A stretch of 64,000 nt of DNA from Panicum virgatum. Its lineage: Eukaryota > Streptophyta > Magnoliopsida > Poales > Poaceae. The notes below the pieces were generated by a model. That model saw only the letters and a list, made by a program, of their open reading frames with translations. It was not told the DNA's origin and searched no databases. Numbering within the stretch: the stretch's first letter is position 1; the number at the start of each line of letters is the position of its first letter. The DNA lies in assembly GCF_016808335.1 (NCBI RefSeq), contig NC_053136.1, positions 3,330,531-3,394,530 on the forward strand, read 5' to 3'. Positions 57,983-64,000 of this stretch are shown in pieces. The position numbers and the translations under genes are program-made.

Positions 57983-58031
57983 ATATTTGTCTCGCAAATT
58001 AGCTCGGGGTTCTGCAATTCGTTTTTAGTAC
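57983..58031. mobile_element. short MITE remnant, inverted relative to 63209-63260
   Basis: The sequence is the reverse complement of the arm at about 63213-63261 (GTACTAAAAAC ... GAGCTAATTTGCGAGAC). It sits at the same junction of the duplicated flank, so it is probably the other arm of the same MITE after deletion. Confidence 0.5.
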
Positions 58032-59106
58032 CACAGCCTGGCCAACTGCGTCTATCATCTTGCTTTCACGTTGGGCCTCTGTCAATGGCTGGAAAGATGG
58101 AAGATTAAACTTCTTGATCACCTCACCAGATCTGTTAACGCTGTACGACTTGAGGCATTCACGTTTGAATTTCTCCACCAGCTCTTCATATTCCTTCTTT
58201 TGTTTTTTTTTTGAGCTTATCTTCAGGAACAGGAATCTGATTTTCTTCACTAATTGCAGATTTATCAGTAAGTTCCACCATGTTGAAACTTTTCGGGTCC
58301 CACCGGGTGTGCCAAAAAATGTGTTGACGCAAAAATCAACACACTAGAATCCGAGGGCAAGTGTTCGACAAGCACGAAAAAGTCAACCAAGTGTGCTAGT
58401 CAATTTGACCTGAAATTGACAAGGGGGGAAACAAAGTCAAATTCGAGAGCGTATCGGTTGGGATTCCGAATATCTCTCAGATGGGCGTATCGGCAAGTTT
58501 TGACGATACTATAGACGACAAAAAAATATTAAATGCAAGCACGTAATAAACGAGCGTATCGGCAGGATCAACCGATACACTAAACGACAAAACCGGCTCT
58601 GAACAGCCGATCGTGTATGTATGACAAGATCTAAACTACGAATGTATAACTTAGATGATGCGAAGCTAAAAACAGATCTAAAACGGCTATTGAAATAACA
58701 AAAGTGTCACTCCAAAACCTAAAGCCGATCTAGTATGTTTTTAGATGTGATAATGGCCAAAAAGCATAGGAAAACCTATAAATCTAGCCGATATCGGTAA
58801 TTGGTGAATAAATCTAGACGAGACGATAGCGATGCTTCCGGAAGTCAAAACCTAGATAAACTCGATAACTTTTGAATAGATTTGAACAAAGCCACAGCGA
58901 TGCGCCTGGTAGCTAAAGCTCAAATATACTCGGTAAAACGAAAACTCACCAGCAAATCAAGTCGCTCGAATATGAGGCGTCCTTGAACAACTTGAAAGAA
59001 CTCGTCGAAAAAAGAAGAGAAAAGACGAAGTCGCCGAAAATAGTGCAAAGGAATTGTAAAATTTGTTGTATTGGATGTGTATCAAATTTTTCCGGTCCCT
59101 AACAAT

Positions 59107-59186
<80 letters not shown>

Positions 59187-59522
59187 CCTAGTGCTATCAA
59201 GTACTGGCCGATTATGGCAAACATTACTTGACTTAAAAGAAAAGACTATCTAAAGATAAACTACTTTAAATACTACAACCGAATCATCAAGATTCTCGTA
59301 GAGTTCGAATCCTCTCCTCCTCCCTTGACTTCATCGGCAACTCTCCATTGGCCGGATACCAGAGCTAGCGGATCAGCATCTTCAAAGCATGTTCTTTTGG
59401 CCCATCGGACGGACTCCATCAGCCGATTCCAACACTGTGCAATTTTTTGTTTCTTCTAAATTGGCCACCTCCTCTTCACAAAAATCATCTTCCTTGACAC
59501 GTGTCAAAAAACGGTGTCAACA
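58032..59522 (-). mobile_element. truncated Gypsy element: 5' LTR plus start of gag
   Basis: In minus sense the LTR spans 59522-58322 (TGTTGACACCG ... GCGTCAACA). A PBS-like TTTGGCACACCCGGTGGGAC and a gag start MVELTDKSAISEENQIPVPE (Met at 58281) follow. The gag continues in another frame after an A-run (YEELVEKFKRECLKSYSVN, NLPSFQPLTEAQRE) and stops abruptly at ~58032. The other LTR and all later genes are missing. Its LTR edge forms the truncation boundary of LRR copy 2. Confidence 0.82.
59108..59185. repeat. TA microsatellite
   Basis: An uninterrupted run of about 38 TA units within the truncated Gypsy LTR. Confidence 0.97.
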
Positions 59523-60785
59523 GCTTCCACTCAAGTCATTGTCATCAAGGAAAAGCTTTCCCAATTGCCTAATGTTACCAATTGATAATGGTATCTGACC
59601 TAACAATTTATTCTTGGATAGGTTCAGGATAAATAGGTTCTGCAGTTTCCCCACTGTAGCTGGTATGCCTCCTGAGAGCAAATTGTTTTCCATGCTAAGC
59701 ACAGTGAGGTTAACAAGATTGCCAATCTCAAGAGGTATGGAGCCTGATACTTGGTTGGACCCAAGCAACAAAGTTTCTAGGCCTGTGGAACGATTACTAA
59801 TTGATCCAGGTAGGCTGCCATTCAGCATGTTTCCCTCCAGGGATAATTTTGTCAGCTGGGAGCAATTTGTTAGGGAGGCATGGAATTGCCAATCATACGC
59901 TTCTAGCTGATTCCTTCCTAAAAGCACTTGGCGCAATTTTGCCAACGACCCAAGAGATGGAACACGGCCATGCAGGGAGTTGTTGGAAAGGTCAAGAACT
60001 TGGAGATTTGACGCATTTTCTAGTGAAGTAGGGATCAGGCCCACCAGGTTATTGTTCTGCAGGGTGAAGACTTGGAGATTTGGTAGTGAGTAACCAATGT
60101 CAGATGGTATCTGCCCAACAAGGCCATTGCTGCCTAAGCTCAAGTTTCTGAGTGAAGACATGTTCTAAAGAGGCAAGGGGACATGCCCTGTTAAGCTATT
60201 GAAACTCAGATCCAGGTCAACAAGTTTAGAAATGTGCCGCAAACTTTCTGGAATTGGTCCTGTAAGTCTGTTTTGGCCTAGCAACATGAAACGGAGAGAA
60301 GAAACATTTCCTACTGAAGGAGGTATGCTTCCAGAAAGGAAGTTGTCAGTAACGCAAAGGTACCTGAGGGATGTGACCCTATCGAAAGGCGGGATGGCAC
60401 CAGTCAGAGAATTCATCCGGAGATCAACCCTGGTAAGTGCATATGTGTTGGCAAACAGAGTAGCAGGGATCTGACCAGCAAGGTTGTTGTGCGAGAGGAT
60501 GAGCTTGCTGAGTGAGGAGGATGAGCTTCTGGCCAACCCGGGAGGGATGCCACCGGTGAGGCTGTTGTTTGCAAGATTGACATAGCTGAGAGGCTGGCCA
60601 TTGCCCAGCTCCTCAGGGATGCCTCCAGAAAACAGATTGTTTCCCAGATCCAACCGTGCTAATGAATATAGGTTACCGAGGGAAGGCGACAATTCCCCAA
60701 CCAGCTGCAGAGAGTTGAGCTGCAGCGAAACGACGCGGAGGGGGAGAGCATCACCACATGTGACCCCTCTCCAGCTGCAGTAGAG

Positions 60786-61919
60786 GGGGTTTTTATATTT
60801 TTACCATTAATCAAAATATCACTCTTACGATAACACCTACAAATTTAGCATTCTTATCTCGCGCCTCTTACATTTTTATTATATTTGGTTATGTGGCACG
60901 CCACGACGGCCTGACACGCTAGCGTACAGTCAGCAATGCATGCGAAATGTTGTGATTGCCCCTGATCTTCTCCTCTCTTCTCCCTTCCCGACAGGTGGAT
61001 CACACAGCTTCTCTCACTATCAGGTGGGGCCCACTGGTCAGACTCGTCTCCTACCTCTAGCACCGGCTCTCACAGCACGAGGACGTAGCCGGCGCCGGCG
61101 CCGGCGAGCTCGGGCACCTCGAGGAGCACCCAATGCGTCTCCATCTGCAGGTCGCGGCTGCGCCGCCCCGCCCGCGCCGTGCTCCACCACGTCTTGAACC
61201 GGAACACGCTCGGCAGCGTGAAGCCCAGGAACGCGCCGCGGCGCGCTCGGCCAGCACCCGCGGCGCGTCTGACGCCGCCGCCGCTGGGTCGAAGGCCTCG
61301 GCGAACGGGGGGAGCGTGATGTTCCCCGGCACGCCCGTGAGGAGCACGGCCTTATCGCTGCCGCCGATGGTGAGCTCCCCGTCCTGCAGCGAGAAGAGGC
61401 ACGGCGCGGACGCGGACGCCGCTGCCGCCGCACCGCGCTTGGCCGCGTTGGCTGCAAGCTTGGGCGCGGGCGTGGCGGCGAGCTTGGGCGTGGGCGGCTT
61501 GGACTCGTTAGGCGGCCCCATTGGCAACGCGACCGGCCGGGGCCCAAGAAGACTGGAGCGAGAATGTTCAGAGAGAAGAAAATTCAGGCGATGCCAAGAA
61601 TTGGATCAGCGGAGCCGAGCTTGGCAATGGCGCTCGAGGAGGAGGCGAGTCTAGCCAGTGGGTCCATCTGGCAGTGAGAGAAGCTGTGGGACCCACTTGT
61701 CCGGAAGGGAGAAGAGAGGAGAAGATTAGGGGCAATCACGACATTTCGCATGTGTTGCTGACTGTACGCCAGCGTGTCAGGCCGCCATGGCGTGCCACAT
61801 AGACAAATATAGTAAAAATGTAAGAAGCGCGAGATAAGAATGATAAATTTATACGTGTCATCGTAAAAATAATATTTTGATGAGTGTCATTCACTATAAT
61901 GGTAAAAATATAAAAAGCC
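60786..61919. mobile_element. Pack-MULE with ~270 bp TIRs
   Basis: The 10 bp direct repeat TGCAGTAGAG (60776-60785, 61920-61929) flanks 1,134 bp. The left arm ~60786-61056 and right arm ~61636-61919 are long inverted repeats sharing TTTTTATATTTTTACCATTA, ATTCTTATCTCGCGC, GGCCTGACACGCT, GCGTACAGTCAGCAA and TTCTCCTCTCTTCTCCCTTC. No transposase is present. The ~580 bp between the arms is a GC-rich gene fragment unlike its AT-rich arms, which defines a Pack-MULE. Copy 1 at about 54045 shows the uninterrupted site. Confidence 0.9.
61070..61521 (-). pseudogene. captured N-terminal fragment of a raffinose/stachyose synthase-family gene
   Basis: On the minus strand the sequence reads MGPPNESKPPTPKLAATPA, then FSLQDGELTIGGSDKAVL, LTGVPGNITLPPFAEAFDP, and after a small frame change AFLGFTLPSVFRFKTWWST, SRDLQMETHWVLLEVPEL and GYVLVL-stop. 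This matches the start of plant galactinol-sucrose/raffinose galactosyltransferases (GH36 family), where RFKTWWST and QMETQWVLLEVPE are characteristic. Only about the first 150 residues are present, so the catalytic barrel is missing. The frame break near 61245 and a segment missing between the SV and FRFKTWW parts suggest capture with decay. Function as a protein is unlikely. Confidence 0.8.
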
Positions 61920-62118
61920 TGCAGTAGAGAGAGGCGTTACCACCTCATGAGCTCAGGACGCCGAGGGTGTCAGAGGTGACGCCTTGCAGGAAGCAGAGGA
62001 GGGCTTGCCGGTCGATCGCGGATTCGTTGGTCGATTCTGCAGCAAGGATTGCATTAGGATTCGGCAGGAAGATGAGCAGATAAGCCACGAGAAGAGGGAT
62101 GAGCAGTACACGAGCCAT

Positions 62119-63208
62119 CTCTCCAAGCTTGAGAAGTCAGTAGTTCTGACTGATTCCGTGGCGTGTAGATTCCTCTATAAATCACCCCGGCCGGCTCCTG
62201 TTGTCACACTCAAATCAAGTAGTCAGTGGACTACACGCTGACTTGTGCCGTGTGTAGACTGTGGACTGGCTAGGATGACCAATAAGTGAATGTGAGATGC
62301 CGCGAGAAAGCAAGAGAGATGTGTCAATGAAACGTGGTCATTTACACGTTATCAGTGCTGTTTGGCTCAGATTTACTGTGAATTTGATGATTATTAAATA
62401 GTGTATTTATATTTTTCAGAGAACTAAGTTGCATGCAAATATTTTTACTAGAAATGGTCAGCAGTACCAGAGAATGTTTGAATCCAAGTGCTAATAATAT
62501 TGTAAAGTGCTAAACTTTGGTACTAGTTCGTCCAAACAGAAGAGTTAATGGAGTGGGCTATCTTTTAGCCAAGACTTAGAGTATGTTTGTTTAAATTGCA
62601 GCTTTTGAGCTTTTCTGAAAAATCGTTGCTGCCTTTTTTTTTCTAAAAATCCAACACTAACTTTTAGAAAATGTGTTAGCTTCCTGAGCTCGAAAAGCTA
62701 AGAAAAGCTTATAAAATTGAATTTTTTAGTTTTTCGTATAAACTCAACTTTTCTAGGCTTACAGCTTTTCAGAAACTAAGAGAAGCTATGAGGAAGCTTA
62801 AACAAATAGGCCATTAAAAAATTTAGCAAGAATATGAGTGCTAATAGGAGGTGGTAAAGTTTAACCTCGACTTTAGCCCATCCAAACATATCTTTATTCA
62901 AAATATGGTCAAATTAAGTATGGTACTGCCTCATTATGTTGACGACTAATTAGATTCCCAAAAGAAAAGGAGGAAAACAAGGACAGACATAAATATAATC
63001 ACTAGAATATCGAATATTAAACATTTTCATCTCGAAACACACAGAGCTATAACTTGGCAGCACTAGTGTGGGCAAGAAGTGAAGCCAAAAAAATTTATGA
63101 TCATGATATGGTAACTGAAGGTGGCAATCTTTTCGTCCTGCTGTTCAAATTGTTTTGTTCGCCATGACTAAGTTTTTGCCCGTCACGTTAAAAAAAATCT
63201 TGCCATTT
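62119..63208. repeat. upstream flank of LRR copy 2 (empty-site copy for the Helitron)
   Basis: Duplicates 54234-55032 and 57689-57982 without the Helitron that separates them in copy 1. No gene is seen in it. Confidence 0.85.
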
Positions 63209-63420
63209 AAAAGTACTAAAAACAAATTGCAGAATCCTGAGCTAATTTGCGAGACGAATATAATGAATTATACTAATCTCTAACTAACGGATAGGAGTTG
63301 TAGTAGATCATAGATTAATTAGGCTCATTGTATTTGTTTCGCGAATTAGTATTCATTTGTGAAAAGTTTTGAAACTAATTTTTTAATATTTTAAATAGTA
63401 AAATTCTAATTAAAGTTTTA
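63209..63420. mobile_element. probable MITE
   Basis: The two arms resemble each other inverted: GCTAATTTGCGAGACGAATA with AATGA, and TCATTGTATTTGTTTCGCGAA. The interior holds AGATTAATTAGGCTCAT, frequent in grass MITEs. No clear target duplication was found. Confidence 0.5.
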
Positions 63421-63611
63421 GCCGGAGAAGCGCCAAGAAACCAATATGGCGCGTCTTAAAAAGAGCATTTCCCAGGAAATTTATCAGCAATCAGATCCTG
63501 CCAAGCACTCCATTCAACGTACGGGATTCCACGAGGGAATCGACAGGTCGCTGCGGCTGCTGGTGGCGCTGGCAGGTCGCTCTGCCTGCTGGCTGCTGCC
63601 GTAACAAATCC

Positions 63612-63631
63612 ATTGACCGTTGACCGGTCAA
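63612..63631. promoter_or_regulatory. W-box cluster
   Basis: TTGACCGTTGACCGGTCAA contains two forward TTGACC motifs and one reversed GGTCAA, the core bound by WRKY factors. It lies just before GC-rich sequence that may belong to a gene beyond the window. Function is inferred from motif density only. Confidence 0.4.
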
Positions 63632-64000
63632 AGCACCAGCAGCTCCGGCCTGAAATGCACGCTCGGTTCTCGCCTCACGTCCTCACCTTGGTGGTTGGCG
63701 GGCGCTGCTGCTGCTCCTCCACGGCTCCACCCTGCCTTTGACTGCCTGCCCCGCCCGCCGCCCTCACCAATCCCTTCGCTTTGCTGCTCCTGCGGCGGCG
63801 GCGTATGCCATTGACCCACCGGCGGCCGCCATCGCCAACGCACGGGCGCTGCTCCCCTTCCCCTCACCTGGTTGCTTGGTTGAGTAGCTAGCGGCGCCCA
63901 CCCACTCCCACCGCGCCCGCCCCCGCATATTCCTTCGTGTCCGGTGCCCGCCACGCGCGGGCAGATCCCGCTCCACCCGCTCTTCGCTTCCACCCGCTTC
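63632..64000. other. GC-rich sequence at the window end, possible leader or promoter
   Basis: CT/CG-rich DNA typical of grass 5' UTR regions, with no start codon followed by a recognisable protein. The gene, if any, lies outside. Confidence 0.35.

Larger units (their letters stand above)
59523..62118 (-). pseudogene. LRR receptor-like kinase copy 2, truncated and interrupted
   Basis: Nearly identical to the ectodomain of copy 1. It runs from the signal peptide Met (62116-62118) to GNIRQLGKLFLDDNDLSGS, where a Gypsy LTR cuts it off, so the last LRRs, transmembrane helix and kinase are missing. A Pack-MULE (60786-61919) splits the LRRNT region inside the CS-RRGVTCG cap. Two nonsense codons are seen: TGA at 61945-61947 (LSS*GGN, Trp in copy 1) and TAG at 60165-60167 (LPL*NMSSL, Tyr in copy 1). 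The LRR frames between these are otherwise open. Confidence 0.9.

Overview
This is nuclear DNA of a flowering plant, almost certainly a grass. Genes have GT-AG introns and very GC-rich 5' ends. Stowaway, Tourist, hAT and Mutator-type elements are dense, and the host proteins resemble grass and Arabidopsis orthologues. The many disabled copies of normally essential genes would fit a polyploid or a recently duplicated segment. I cannot name the species.

Layout. 1-5.8 kb: possible last exons of an unidentified + strand gene, then a tandem partial duplication of the 3' half of the nuclear gene for plastid ribosomal protein L3 (intact gene 4390-5526, minus). The two duplicate units carry different transposons, a Stowaway MITE in one and a GC-rich PIF/Harbinger-like element in the other, so each supplies the other's empty site. 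5.8-9.4 kb: a Mutator-like element with ~140 bp terminal inverted repeats and a FAR1-type transposase broken by one TAG. 9.8-16.2 kb: an SF3B3 (SAP130) spliceosome gene with three frameshifts and a small LTR retrotransposon in a coding exon. A sister retrotransposon follows at 16.8-18.2 kb. 18.9-21.9 kb: repeated relics of a unit joining the last exon of SF3B3 to the first exons of the downstream acetyltransferase gene. 24.5-36.3 kb: an apparently intact 16-exon p300/CBP-type histone acetyltransferase (HAC) gene. 38.5-41.3 kb: an RsmH/MraW 16S rRNA methyltransferase gene whose second exon holds a 636 bp LTR-like insertion with a 5 bp duplication. 42.2-45.3 kb: an HCF173-like gene (psbA translation factor; SDR plus CIA30) with a nonsense codon and an 8 bp insertion. 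45.6-49.5 kb: a non-autonomous Gypsy retrotransposon. 50-62.1 kb: two tandem XII-type LRR receptor-kinase copies, both pseudogenes, broken up by a hAT element, a Helitron with an exact empty site, a truncated Gypsy element and a Pack-MULE holding a piece of a raffinose/stachyose-synthase-family gene. The window ends in GC-rich sequence that may be the promoter or leader of a gene outside it.

How the genes relate. RPL3, RsmH and HCF173 products are all expected in plastids (translation and PSII biogenesis). SF3B3 and HAC act in the nucleus (splicing, chromatin). RPL3 and SF3B3 face head to head and would be only a few hundred bases apart without the Mutator-like element and a MITE. Only RPL3 and HAC look fully functional as read here. 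Exon joins were checked by phase and by homology recalled from known families. No alignment or database search was possible.
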